The position numbers were made by a program, and so were the translations under genes. A DNA stretch of 64,000 bases, taken from positions 1 to 64,000 of the forward strand of contig CALYLW010001022.1 in the NCBI GenBank assembly GCA_944989445.1, in the 5' to 3' direction. Shown here in pieces: positions 22,014-34,280 of the stretch. This DNA is from Ampullaceana balthica (lineage: Eukaryota; Mollusca; Gastropoda; Lymnaeidae). The number at the start of each line of letters is the position of its first letter. Within the stretch, counting starts at the first letter, position 1. Under the pieces are notes generated by a model. That model searched no databases and had not been told where the DNA came from. It saw nothing but the letters and a program-made list of their open reading frames with translations.

Positions 22014-22310
22014 TTGATTACAAACTGGCTGTTCTCTGCCACAACTTCTTTTTCTGACTCATCTCCTTCCTATCTTACTGAACTTCTGTCGGTCTACTCA
22101 CCCAGTCGTCAGCTACGCTCTTCTGCAGACACGCGTATTCTCTGTGTTCCTAAGACACGAACTAAAACTTTTGGCGAAAGGGCATTCTCTTTTAGTGCAG
22201 CCAAACAATGTAATTCTATACCATTACCTATGCGTAGTATTCCAACTACTAAGTCCTTCAAGACTGCACTTAAGACGCATCTTTTCAAAATGTATTTACA
22301 AAATTAATGA
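22014..22310 (+). mobile_element. LINE fragment, C-terminal end of reverse transcriptase polyprotein
   Basis: One frame encodes YLTELLSVYSPSRQLRSSAD, then TRTKTFGERAFSFSAAKQCN and KSFKTALKTHLFKMY. This is the conserved tail of CR1/L2-group non-LTR polyproteins (pattern Y.PSR.LRS...P..RTKTFGERAFS...W..LP). The typical W is replaced by Q (AKQCNSIP), and everything upstream is missing, so it is a 5'-truncated dead copy. Confidence 0.75.
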
Positions 22311-22380
22311 AACAACATTTGGTTTAATGATTAGCGTAGCTTATGTGTAATGTACTGTCCTTTATGATGTTATTAGTGTA

Positions 22381-23468
22381 TGCTGATGGTGAGCCCAAAG
22401 TTAGAGCACGCACTGGAAAATGTTCCAGTGCGTGCTCTAGCTTTGGGCTCACCATCAGCACAAAGAAGACAGAAGTGTTATACCAGCCGGCCCCAGGCAT
22501 ATCTTATACTGAGCCTAGCATATTCATCAACGGCAACAAAATCAACACAGTGAGCCGCTTTAGCTACCTTGGCAGCACACTTTCCCAGAAGGCCAATATT
22601 GATGACGAGGTGAACTCGAGAATCTCAAAGGCCAGCGCAGCATTCGGTAGATTGCATGAAAGTGTCTGGAACAGAAGGGGATTCAGCACCCAAACAAAAC
22701 TAAAAGTATACAGAGCTGTAGTGCTTCCCACCTTATTATATGCATTTGAAACTTGGACTGTATACCAACGCCATGCGAGGTTGCTGAACCACTTCCACAC
22801 CAAAAGCCTTAGAAAAATTATCAATATAAAATGGCAGGAAAAAGTTCCAGACACCGAAATATTAGCCAGGTCAGGACTCCCCAGCATCCACACTATCCTC
22901 ATGCAAAGCCAACTACGCTGGGCGGGGCATGTAGTGCGCATGTCCGACCATCGCCTCCCCAAGAGGCTCTTCTATGGTGAGCTTACAGAAGGGCATAGAG
23001 CACGCGGAGGTCCATGTAAGAGCTACAAGGATGCACTTAAAACTGCTCTGAAGGCCTTCGACATCGGACATGACTCCTGGGAAGCAGCAGCCAGAAACCG
23101 AGCCCACTGGCGCTCTATGATATGGAATGGCGCAGCTGTCTGTGAGGCAAACAGACAACAGGCTGCCAAGTTAAAACGTCAAGTAAGAAAGAAAGGACCG
23201 TATCCAAAACCCTCCTGAAGGGACCGCATCCATCTCTTGTCTGACATGTGGACGACTTTTTCGTGCCAGAATAGGGTTAATAAGCCACCAGAGGACACAT
23301 GTGGCGGCCCAGCAAATATGATGAGAGTGGTCATCGTCGACCACGACGGACGAACAACACTATTATGGTATGAATGGTTATTTAATTATTATATGTATGT
23401 TATGATCTCCATGTAAAGCGCTGTGAGCCCGGTTCCCTACTGATACTGGGATACAGCGCTATATAAAT
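22381..23468 (+). mobile_element. 5'-truncated LINE with fold-back 5' end and C-terminal zinc finger
   Basis: From about 22435 one long frame (to the stop at 23216) encodes the thumb and C-terminal part of a non-LTR reverse transcriptase: FGLTISTKKTEVLYQPAPG, SRFSYLGSTLSQKANIDDEV, LLYAFETWTVYQRHARLLNH, LRWAGHVVRMSDHRLPKRLF. After one frameshift near 23216 the C2H2-like finger CLTCGRLFRARIGLISHQRT follows. The catalytic FADD region is absent, so the copy is dead. The 3' tail ends ATACAGCGCTATATAAAT. The domain order resembles I-group/Nimbus LINEs. The 5' end is a hairpin (see finding). Confidence 0.82.
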
Positions 23469-23479
23469 TATCAATTACT

Positions 23480-23960
23480 AGCGTACACCCGTCAAAAATG
23501 ACGGAAGTTTTCAGCTGAAATCTATTTATTTTATTTTAAAATGCACTTTTTTTAGGGCGCCTACGGCGCCGACCTTTTTCAAAAGCCCAACTAACTTGTC
23601 CTAACACATTAATAAAAGCTCAAATAATGACGTCATGTCACAATATTTTATGTCGAGAGACTTGTCCTTGTTTGATAAATACGAAATATTAAACTTTCTG
23701 AAATGCACACAAAGTATTTTATAATAGGCGTTACAGGGCGCCTCCGGCGCCCCCTTTGTTTTTGATTTTATAATTAACCATCATTAAATACTCTTTTTAC
23801 ATTGTTCCCTTTTCCAAAATTAAAATATGAGCGAAAACAATGACGTCATATAATATTTTTTACAGCACATCTTTAATTTGCACACCTTTTGGTGCATAGG
23901 TGCAGTAATTTGGTTTCCCCTGCTTTCTAAAATTAGTAGCGTCAGGACTGACTGACAGAC
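23480..23960. repeat. Two-unit repeat with GGGCGCC..GGCGCC palindromes
   Basis: Two diverged units about 180 bp apart each contain a GC palindrome (GGGCGCCTACGGCGCC at about 23555, GGGCGCCTCCGGCGCC at about 23733) followed by AATGACGTCAT and an AATATTTTA word. The GC palindromes stand out sharply in an AT-rich background. Confidence 0.65.
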
Positions 23961-23995
23961 ACTACTGACTTGCGTGACAATTGCAAATTATATAG

Positions 23996-24054
23996 TTTTA
24001 TTATTATTATTATTATTACTATTATTATTATTATTATTATTATTGTTATTTATA
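23996..24054 (+). repeat. (ATT)n microsatellite
   Basis: About 18 ATT/TTA trinucleotides with three interruptions. The leucine-rich open frame across it is an artefact. Confidence 0.95.
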
Positions 24055-24883
24055 TTACATGGAATAAATTTACAAAACAATTTCCTTTTTCCGTTGAATC
24101 CAAACTTGAATTTTTTTAAGATTTATTTAATCTATAAAATTCTTTTTGTTTTGGGAGTCCAATTTTTTTTTAATAGAAATATGAATAATGTATACTGTTT
24201 TTAGTTCTTTTAAAATATAAAAAGAATACGCCGAAATAAAATATACACTTTTTATTAGTATCGTAGTTTATCGATCTTTACGAGACGCTTGTTGCTATGA
24301 GAGACGATAAAAGCTACGGCAGCCTGCTTTGAGAACGAACACAGGTATGGTTGCAACTAGTTAGTATTATGCTTTATTTGCTCAAATTAAAAAGAAATAA
24401 CTAAACAATAAATTAAGGGTTTACCAAATTAAAAATCAATTAATTAACTGCAGTGATATTGTGTTGATCATTTTGATATTCTATAAATAATGCTAGCCTG
24501 CTAGCCTATGGCCATGGCCATGGTTAATTATTAATACTAAACTGACTAAACTAAACTAATAATTTTAAATAATAAAAGTTATTAAAACTTTACTGAAAAT
24601 AGGGCCAATTTTAACGTAAGTTCTAAAGTAAATACTAAATGACACTATCACTATTGCCAATGCTCGATGCCTAAATTACTTAATTATATAGTTTCGTTTT
24701 TAAAATCAAATTAATTTATGATTACATGATTTCCATCATTAAAAAAGGAGGCATAAAAATTTTGTTTAGTAAAATTTTGCTGAATTAAATATAAAATGTC
24801 AAAAACAGTTTTTAATCTCAGAGTTTTATTACAGGACCTTGAGCCAAACCTTTTCATGACAATAACAATAAGATAACTTAAAA
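24055..24883. promoter_or_regulatory. Upstream region of DNAI2
   Basis: AT-rich sequence before the DNAI2 start. At 24258-24320 there is a GC-richer island around GAGACGCTTGTTGCTATGAG. GTTGCTA resembles the core of the X-box bound by RFX factors that drive ciliary genes, but it is only a half site. No TATA box is convincing. The transcription start and any 5' UTR exon could not be fixed. Confidence 0.35.
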
Positions 24884-27800
24884 ATGGAAATAGTTTACGT
24901 CTACACAAAAAAACGATCAGAGTTTGGTCGGCAATGCAACTTTGCAGACCGAGCAGCAGAACTCCATGTGGACATTCCTCCAGATGACAGTGTTCTGGAA
25001 GATTTTATAGAGAGGGACCCAGTTGACATTGGTATACAATGTGTACAAGAAATGTCTGAACATGATGTGAGTATAACTATTTCTTTTATTTTTAGTTATG
25101 TTCAAATGTCCTTAATTATGTCTATATTTAATTAAAAATAAAGCCTATATACTCTGAGCTATAAATGATGTAATGAAGCACTCCTTTATTATGGAAATTT
25201 TATACTTTAAAAAAATGTATTTGCATTCAACATTTAATTTTCAGGCTAATACAGAAAGATTTGAGACTAATGTCCGAGGTATTAATCACACTGAAGGTGG
25301 ATGGCCAAAAGATGTAAATCCTCATGAAGTTGAACAAGTTACTCGCTACAGAAAAAAAGTAGAAAAAGATGAGATGTACATCAGTGCTGTACTACAACTA
25401 GGAAATGTAAGAAAACAAAAAGCTCACAAAATCACAATTTTGAACTAAACTTTCATTGAGTTCAATATTCAAAGCAAATTTAAGTTATTCTTTGTTTAAA
25501 TTCAAAAGTTTTGAGTACTCAATATAATTAGTTAAATATTTATAGCTTGAAATAAATAGATTTGCCATTTAACACAAAGAAATTGCTTTTAATTTCTTAA
25601 CAGGCTATGGAACACTGTATAAAGCAAAACAATGCTGTAGACATCTATGAAGAATACTTTGAAAATGTTGATGCAGAAACAATAGATGAAGCTGCAGCTG
25701 CAAAAACTATTAATGTTTTTAGGTACAATACATTTTTAGTTTTTAATTTTAAAAAGTCAATAAACATATATAACTAAATTTTACTGCATTTTTGTAATAT
25801 TCAAAAGCAATTTAAAGCTAAAAAAACATGTCTCCCCTTTTTTAAAAAAAGGAGATAAAACAGACCCTGGTAATTATTATTATTATTATAGAATAATTAA
25901 TCACCTATAAAAACATGATGTCCTGTGTCCACATCAACATGACTTAAGGAAAAACAAATTGCATGAAATACAATTAATTGCTCTGAAAGACAATCTGCCA
26001 AAATGTTTAGATAATAAAAATCAAATAGATACATTACTAATATACTTCTTAAAGGCATTTGATGAAGTTAACCACTTAAGTCTACTTAAAAAACTTAAAT
26101 ACTTTAGCATCTCTGGTCCCATAGATCATTTGGATCCAAGATTCCTTTTAGGTAGAGACCACTATCAGCAATTAAAACTCTAATAAAGACCCAATAATCT
26201 TCTTTTTTAGAAGGAGTATCTGTAATATATAAGATAAAGCAAATAATATACGGTGCGATTTTTTAAATAATATTTTTTTAAAATTTATTATGCAAATGTC
26301 CAACTTAAAAAATAAGAAATTTTGAAGCTGTGTAATTTAACTTACATGTCTTGAGTTTTGAGAGACGTATGGCTATTGATGGAGTTTTACTAAACATTTT
26401 TATTAACAACTGTGGCTTCAGCACATTTTATGTGCCTGTTTGTGGTACCTATTAACACATTAAACCATTTTTATTTTCTTCTCGCTATTTATTATTATTC
26501 TTAAAAGATTACAGTTTCCCATTTTTTAAAAACGTATTACTGTTTCCTAAGGGATCCAAATGAAATTAAACGAACAGCAACACACATTTCATGGTTTCCT
26601 GATGGACCTAGGAAACTTGCAGTAGCTTATTGTAATCTACAATTTCAAAGCACTTCTCCTGATACAAGCATGGATTCATACATTTGGGATGTGGGTAAGG
26701 AAAATGTGTTTGGTATCATATTTATAGTCTTTCCACATACGTTTAATTTAATTAAAATTTTATGACCTCATTAAATTTTCTGCAACTTTTATGTTGAAAT
26801 GAATGTATTTTGTTTGTTTTTAATTTTGTATGGTTAATTTGACAAAATTATTTTTTAAAATATTTTTTTTATAATGGATGTGTGTCATTTTTATAAACAT
26901 ATATGTAAATACATTATGCACTGAAAGCATCTAAATACCTCATGCACTTGGTGAGAATGCATAGCTCGACCTATCTCATAATCTCTGTCATGAAAGGGTA
27001 GCAATGTTGAACACCTATCAGTAGATCTCAATAGATGAAATGTATTAGGCATTGACCTTTATTTTTCCTTACACTAAGTGATTAAGTAATTGCAAAGGAT
27101 GCCTTGTTTGAAAACAGTGGAAGAGGAATTTAATTTCAAGAGATACTTAATAAGTATTTCAGTTTTGTTGTCTGTTGTTCTCAAATATCACAGTAATGAA
27201 TGTGCTTGTTCCATTTTTTAAGTCTGTTTGATCAGTAGATTTTTTTATGAGACTCACAGCCCTTTTCTCCAAAAAGTGTTTCATTCTGGCTTAGAAAGGA
27301 ATATCCTTTTTAAAAAATACATCAGCAATAGTTCTTTAATATTTTTGGAGGAATAGATGCATTTTGTACTGGATACATGTTAGACATCACTTGGCAAAAC
27401 CAAATATATGACTCATGGTAATAAACACTGTGAAGTGGAAAGTTTTGGTTATGGTTTAAGACTTTTCAGTTTTATTTATAGTTGTTCAATGATTTAAGTC
27501 ACAATCATTGCCTCTGATAGAGAACGTTTCCGAGACGTGTTTCTAGGTATCATTGTTTAAATAACTCTGGTTTTTTTATTTCAACATTCTTCTCCAAAAC
27601 AAGTCTTTTGTTATCAAAAATAAATACGAAAAATTATTGCTTAACTATGAAAAATTTATTTAATTGAATTAATCTGAAGACATTCATTACTAACAACAGC
27701 CCTTTTTGACAAACTCAAATAAGCATTTAGGATGTTAGAGTTTGGGCACTACTAGGTTTGGTGCATGCAGTAATTAAAAACAGCCCTTCTCATTGGTTAA

Positions 27801-30800
27801 ACATTAACATATTATCTTCTAGCTCAGGTGGGCTTGAAAATAGTTATTCTATTAAATTTTGTTCTATTGTTAGGAAGGTGAGTGGGTCTAAGGCTAAGAA
27901 TGAACTTATGAAGTGAAATGGTAAAGGACATACAAGTCAGGAATTTGCCAGTATAGAATGAGTTCCTGCTTTCATAACAGCAGGATGAAAAAATTAGTTT
28001 TAACTATCATTTTATTTTATTATGAAGCATTTATTTTCCATTGACATCATCCATATACCCCAGTACTGAGCTGAAAAACTACTGTTGAAATTTTAGCTAA
28101 ACAGATACTGATTTTTTTATATTTTTTTTTAAGGGTTTACAGGGTTAGTCATTGACATGATCAGGAGAATTTCAATTCTTTCTAAAAAGATGTTTATATT
28201 TTATCATTTAATAAAGACTGTTTTAAACCCTATAAGAAATGACCATGTTTTATGCATTTTGGAATGCTTTATTTTAATTCTTTATGTATAAATGTGACTG
28301 TAATTAATTTTTTAAGATAAATATGTCTTTGAAATTTTCTCAAAACATTCAGAAAATCCTAACAAACCAGAGATGACAATAAAACCAGTTTCTCCATTAA
28401 CTTGTCTGGAATATAATCCTAAAGATTCACACATTCTTCTTGGTGGCTGCTACAATGGGCAAATTGGTAAACTGAATTTATCATAATATAGACAAGATAG
28501 GTTTTTTTTTCTTTTAAATTAAATTATTCACTTTCAAGCATTTGAGTATTACAAATTTCAAAATAGATTATTTTCAATAATAATGTGTAGCTTTTTTCTG
28601 TAAATTTTACAATTGCATTTAATATATTACAGTTCTCTCATTTACTCATCCTCTGGCATAAACTTAATTGGATTACAATGTATATAAATTCTTAAAGATA
28701 ATGTTTTTTTTAAATATCACATTAATAAAAAATTATCCAAAAAAATCTTTTTAAGCCTACTGGGATACAAGGAAAGGCTCACAGCCAGTTGAACTAACTC
28801 CAATTGAACAATCACACAGAGACCCAGCCTACAAGACAGTGTGGATTCAATCAAAGACAGGAACAGAGTGCTTCTCAACATCAACAGATGGTCAAGTGCT
28901 CTGGTGGGACATCAGAAAAATGGGTGAACCAACAGACAAGATGTATCTAGACAAGAAGCAGGAATTTCACAATGCACAGGGTGCATACTGTTTAGAGTAT
29001 GAGCCAACAATGGTAAGTTAAATTGTGAACATTTTTTATTCATCTGAGCTAATTTTTAAAATTTAAAGCTGGTTTAAAAAAATATTTTTTTTAAAAGTGT
29101 GTTTTTTTAGCTATTTTTTTCAATTATTAATTATTTTGTTCCCCTAAAGCTATTTTTGCACATGTCTGATTTCTTTGATAAATTCAGCGCTTGGTCTATG
29201 ACTCAATGATATAAATTAAAACTAATAGCAGGCATTTAGAAATGTCAAACTGACTGATTTTTTTTTACAGCCCACTAAATTTATGGCAGGAACAGAACAA
29301 GGAAATATCATCTCCTGTAACAGAAAAGCTAAAACACCACTAGATAAAATAGCTGCTGTATTCACAGGACATATAGGTCCAGTTTATGCTTTACAAAGAA
29401 ACCCGCATTTCACAAAAAATTTTCTCAGTGTTGGAGATTGGTGTGCAAGGGTATGATATTTAACACTTGATATGTTTTGTTTCTTAAAACATGTGAAACT
29501 TCTTTTAGTTTCCATTAGTTTTCAGTGAAATTTTAAGTTATAACATAGATCAATTTTTAGGAAAGTATAGAAAATAATGATTTAGGGTATACTTTATGAT
29601 AGATTTGCTGAAAATATTTTTCACTGATTAAGCTTAAATATACTTATACGCATTATCTATCCATACAAGAAAAGTTCATTCTTTTTTATTTATTGATGAA
29701 AAATCTTTTTTTTAATTGAAAAGCTGAAATATTGTACTATTTTAATAAAAATATACCTATGCAATTTATAGATCTGGTCAGAAGATATAAGGGAGTCATC
29801 AATCATGTGGACTAAGTAAGTATTTGTATGAATAAGTTTATGCTAATTAAGTTAAAATAATCACAAGATTACGTTGCTGTAATACTGCATAGAAATCTAG
29901 AAAAGCAAATAAACTATATTCATTTTCCTAGGCAATATTCATCATATCTCACAGACGGTTGTTGGAGCCCCATCAGGCCAGCAGTTTTCTTTATTACTAA
30001 AATGGATGGCACCCTTGATGTGTGGGACATAATTTTCAAGCAGAATAATCCTACTCTCACATTGCAGGTTGTTTGCTTATTACTACAGCAAGTTTTTAAA
30101 AACCTAAAATTTGCTTTGATAAACAAAATTGTGATACTTTCTCATTGTACATCAACATTTTTTTTAAACTCTTACAAATGTTGTAAGACAATTAAAATGT
30201 TGTTTCTATTTTTAGGTTTGTGATGTTCCGTTGTATAGTTTAAGAGTTCAAGAATCTGGAAAATTAATTGCAACTGGGTCTCAGGATGGCACAACTACAT
30301 TATTGGAGTTATCTGAAGGGTTGTACACCATGGGACGGAATGAGAAAAATTTGGTTACAAATGTAAGTTATGTAATTGAAGCCATGGCATTTTATTTAAT
30401 TAATGTAAGTAAAAGTAAGGTCCCCTTTTCAGACCATGAAGCAGCATTCAAAAGTTTTTAAAGCCACGTCATGCGAGGGGATTGTTGTGACAAGCACAAT
30501 ACCCAGCTGCTTTTACTTCTCCAACTCATGTGAGGTACCCATTTTGGAGCTGGGTAGACTCAGGGAACCCCTTTAGCCTCGGGAACAAGACCCTGCCTTC
30601 ACCAATCCTTGAACTCGTGACTCTCAGTACAACAGGTGAGCGCGCTGCCACTTGACCACCGGGCTCCCATTTTATTTAATGTTATTTTTATATTTAATTG
30701 AACATTTACCTGAACTTGAAAAAAAAACATTTGTATTTTTTTAAATTATTTTTTTATTTTTCAATTTTAGATGTTTGAAAGGGAAACAAGGAGAGAGAAA

Positions 30801-33080
30801 ATTTTGGATACCAGACACAAAGAAATAAGACTTAAAGAAAGATCAAAGTTGGAAGGAAAGGTAAATATGGTTAAAAATTACTTGGAATTCTCTTTTCAAG
30901 TGACTGCCAAGGCAAATGGATAACAGTGATTTAAAGGAAGAAACATTTTTTTGATATTGGAATTCACTTGAGTATCATTACTCTGTAATTAACATTCCCC
31001 TTCCAAAATTTATTTATAAAAAAATATCAAAGTTCTTTGCTATCTCAAGTTGTATTAATTATTACAGGAAGAGAAAAAAACTACCCAGGAAGGAGGAAAG
31101 GTTCTAAGACTTGTGTTTAAATGCTTTATTTTCTTTGAAGTTCATTTTTATTTTCATACTGTTAAAAGAAAAGATTGTGTTTTTATTCTTTTCAAATAAA
31201 AATGTAGCATTAATAATTATCAACATTTTTGACACCATTAGTTAGTATCAAAGTTTATATAAGTATTCGGTGCATTAGTTAGGTAATCAGAAAATTTGCC
31301 ATAAAGAAAAAACACAATTAATATTCAAATAAAAAAGTGTTTACAGTTGTATGATTAAGAGTCTTTGATTGAAAAATAAACGTACTTCATGAACATTCTT
31401 GTAAAATAATATTTCAACTTTTTCGTTCCTTCTTGTACTGTTCAATTGAAAGGACTTCTTCTAGCACATTGTTTATCAATGATTGTCCTTTTTTCCTCTT
31501 AAAATAGAATAATCAATCAATCCTTTAATAAAAATAGAAAAGATCCAAGAAAATGTATATTTTTAAATTAATCAATATTATTTACAGCAAGATGGTGAGG
31601 AAGGGGGAGACAAGCCAAAGGAAGAAGAACAGCTAGATGATGAGGATCTGTTTGCAAAGGCAGAAAAAGATTTCTTTGATATCATTGAGCAAGAAAAGAA
31701 AAAGCAGCCCGCGCCAAGCCAAGATTTTGGGGAAGTGGAGAGAAAGGTTTGTATTTCCTTATGTTACATCCAACAATCAAAGCTATTTTGCTTACAGTCT
31801 TATGCACATCTAACCAAAAAATATCCATTTACAAAATACTTAAGTCATCATGTAAAAAATTAATTAAAGAATCCTTATCTTTGTAAACCAACCAACAAAT
31901 ATTTAGCACCAAATGTGTTGTATTATTTATTTTAACACATAAGGCATGGATAACAAGAATGCTATTTTTGTAATATATAGTAATACAGAGCTGCAATCAT
32001 GTTAAATATTGAATTATTATTTTGGCTTAAACATTTCTTTAACATTTTCTAAACTCTTGTATGCCTCAGAATCAATTTTTTTAGGATCAAAGCTAGCACT
32101 GTTTAATTTTAAGTGATTCAATATGAAAAAAACTGGAATTGCAAGTCAATAAATTTGAATGTTTTCAAAGCAAACGGTGATTTAAATCACCCACCCACCC
32201 ACACGCACATTTTTGGAATCCACATACATACATGCCCACGGCCCATGTCTTTTCCCACTCACATTAATTTTTTTACATAGCTTTTGAATGTAAATTACGG
32301 TTTTTAGCCTTAAAAACTTTCTTGTAAACATATATTATTCAATTTCAATAAATTAGATTTACTTTTTCAAAACATTGGATAGGGTTTATTCCTCAAAAGT
32401 AGATAAGTTTTACATTAAAAATAATTTGTATTATTTTAATATTTCAACTGACTCACTCTCATTCCTCATCTATTTGTAAAGCGGATTATCCAAGTCTCTA
32501 AAAACTATTAGTGCTGTCTTTCCTATTAGTGATGTCTGTCCTATTTGTGCTGTCTGTCCTATCAGTGCTGTCTGTCCTATTAGTGCACTTTCTATAGTAA
32601 CAGCTTAAGATTTTTAAATTCCATGACTCTGACATTTCTTGTGCTTAAAATAATGCAAAAATAGTCCTTGCTCCCATACATAAAATATTTTTTTAAAAAT
32701 CCCCTAAAAGGATTAACACTCCTATAACATAAAATCTGATGAACATTTACAGAATTTCAAAAAGAAGCACATGCAAAAAAAATTCAATATAAAATATCAG
32801 AACTTCAAATGTTAAGAAAATTTAAAATGCAAAGAAAAAACAGGCACTTAAACTTTTATTGAAAAGCTTATAAAAAATAAGATGGTCCATATTTTAGGAC
32901 TGGCAAGATGAACAGGCTAAATTAGATGCTCATTTGGTTGGTGACATCGAAGAACCTCAGTATGAAGAGCCTACGGAAGGTCTTCAGCCTGTAGTTGAAG
33001 AAGTTGAAATGGATGGGGAAGAAAGTGTTGTCGAATCCATTCCAGCTGAACCTGAGATAGTAGAAGGAGAAGAAGAATAA
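24884..33080 (+). CDS. DNAI2: Axonemal dynein intermediate chain 2 (13 exons, complete)
   Basis: Exons: 24884-25066, 25245-25406, 25604-25722, 26552-26694, 28353-28466, 28756-29012, 29271-29450, 29772-29815, 29932-30067, 30216-30362, 30771-30860, 31588-31746, 32898-33080. All junctions are GT-AG and all phases agree, giving 638 residues (human DNAI2 has 605). The N-terminus [20 protein letters not shown] is the conserved DNAI2 start. WD-repeat signatures follow: SYIWDV (about 196), AYWDTRKG (241), VLWWDIRK (288), IWSED (387) and LDVWDII (429), then a Lys/Glu-rich coiled region and an acidic tail. The protein belongs to the intermediate-chain complex that anchors the outer dynein arm to ciliary and flagellar doublets. 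The donor of exon 9 (CAG|GTTGTT) is weak. Introns hold a LINE remnant and a SINE. Confidence 0.95.
25836..26190 (+). mobile_element. Degraded LINE fragment in DNAI2 intron 3
   Basis: Matches the reverse transcriptase of the LINE at 36340 with deletions: AAGGAGATAAAACAGACCCT corresponds to the GGKSDPGNYRP region, then HQHG-like and [14 protein letters not shown] residues. Stops and gaps show it is inactive. It lies in the same orientation as the gene. Confidence 0.8.
26695..28352 (+). other. DNAI2 intron 4, nothing else recognised
   Basis: The largest DNAI2 intron (1.66 kb), GTAAGG...TTCAG. AT-rich, with no transposon end, RNA gene or coding exon that I can support. Confidence 0.6.
30460..30669 (-). 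mobile_element. tRNA-derived SINE, copy 2, in DNAI2 intron 10
   Basis: Read on the minus strand, the head carries an A box TGGTCAAGTGG (30648-30658) and a B box GAGTTCAAGGATT (30604-30616). The body has CTTGTTCCCGAGGCTAAAGG and CCAGCTCCAAAATGGGTACC, as in copies 1 and 3. The (GATAA)n tail is not retained. It lies antisense to the gene, between donor 30363 and acceptor 30770. Confidence 0.85.
31068..31100 (+). CDS. DNAI2: Candidate charged mini-exon of DNAI2
   Basis: A TATTACAG acceptor is followed by 33 bases encoding [11 protein letters not shown] in phase 0, then GTTCTA. It fits between exons 11 and 12 without changing frame and has the same Lys/Glu composition as its neighbours. The donor is poor, so inclusion may be rare or the exon false. 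Confidence 0.4.
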
Positions 33081-34259
33081 CTATTACACAACATTTTGTT
33101 GCATTCCTTTACTTACTATGTCCAGTTAGAGGTGATTTTGGGATTATGAAAAATTAACATCGTTTTAAATTATCTAAAGTTTATTTTGAGTCTTAAATGA
33201 AGTTTATTAAAGCCTTTCCTATTTTAAGTTCAATTTCTTTTCTAAGGTTGATTTCCAAAGATTCTTTCTATGTTATTGAAAAAGAAGAAACTTTTTTTTT
33301 AATTTTCATTTATTTAAATTTTTCTTTCAAACTTTCACTATACAGTTATCATAAATTATTGTTCGCTAATATACTTATTTACAATCAGATTCCTTGATTT
33401 AATTTTGAAAACATATTTTGGATAAACAAATATTTTAAGAAAAATAATTTGCTGTAAATAATATAAATTGCTGTGTGATGCTAAGTTTTGTGATTTTGTA
33501 TTATCTCAGTTTAAACAACATTTGAACTAATTCACATATTTAAAAAAAATAGATTTAGATATCTTAGGACCACTTAGACATTTAATTACTTTTAATTTAC
33601 AATAACCCTCTTAAAAATAATATTAGCTTATTTTCCTTTATCTTTGTCAGCTACCATTTTATTTATTAAGTATATTTTCTCTGTTATTCTGATCTGAAAT
33701 AAGCTTAGAAATACCTTAGAAATACCTCAGAAATACGGTAATTATAAGTTTATTATACTTAAATTAAATTGTTTTTTTCCAATTGAAATGTGTGAAATTG
33801 ATCATAAAAGAACCATCTTGACAAATTTCTGTTATGATATTTATTTATTTCATTTTACAATAACCAAATAATTACTTTTTTTTACTTATTTATTTTACAG
33901 GAAAAAGATGATAACCGGATAAATAGTGATGAAGTATGTAATTGAATAGAATTATATTTTGCCTCTTTTAAAATGTTAATACCTTTTTAGAAAGTAATTT
34001 ATTGGAATTAGCCAGAAATAATATGTGAAGCTTAAATTATACATAACTTTATTGTACCATTTATGGACAGTTTATTGATAAAAATTGTAAACTTTTAAAT
34101 AAAATATTTACAAACAAAAAAAGTAAAATTAATCGCTTTAGATGATTGACCATGCTATCACTACCCTAAACATTTGATGAATTATGATACCAACTACTAA
34201 TCTATAAATTTACATAAACTTAAAGATCTGTTACAGTAAATTCCTTTTTTTAATTTCAG
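33081..34259 (+). other. DNAI2 3' region
   Basis: AT-rich sequence after the TAA at 33078-33080, presumably 3' UTR or intron depending on which last exon is used. It contains the first alternative-tail exon (33901-33933). No transposon end is recognised. Confidence 0.5.
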
Positions 34260-34280
34260 GATTCAGAGAAGAAAGATTAG
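33901..34280 (+). CDS. DNAI2: Candidate alternative C-terminal exons of DNAI2
   Basis: Exon 33901-33933 follows TTATTTTACAG, encodes EKDDNRINSDE in phase 0 and ends in GAA|GTATGT. Exon 34260-34280 follows TTTAATTTCAG, encodes DSEKKD and stops at TAG. Spliced after exon 12 they would replace the 60-residue acidic tail by 17 residues, giving about 595 in total, close to vertebrate length. A weak internal donor (ATA|GTAGAA at 33060) could also lead into them. Two consecutive well-formed acceptors with matching phase and composition argue against chance. Confidence 0.55.

Noticed and set aside
23974..24204. Leucine-rich membrane peptide
   Set aside because: It is a translation of the (ATT)n microsatellite.
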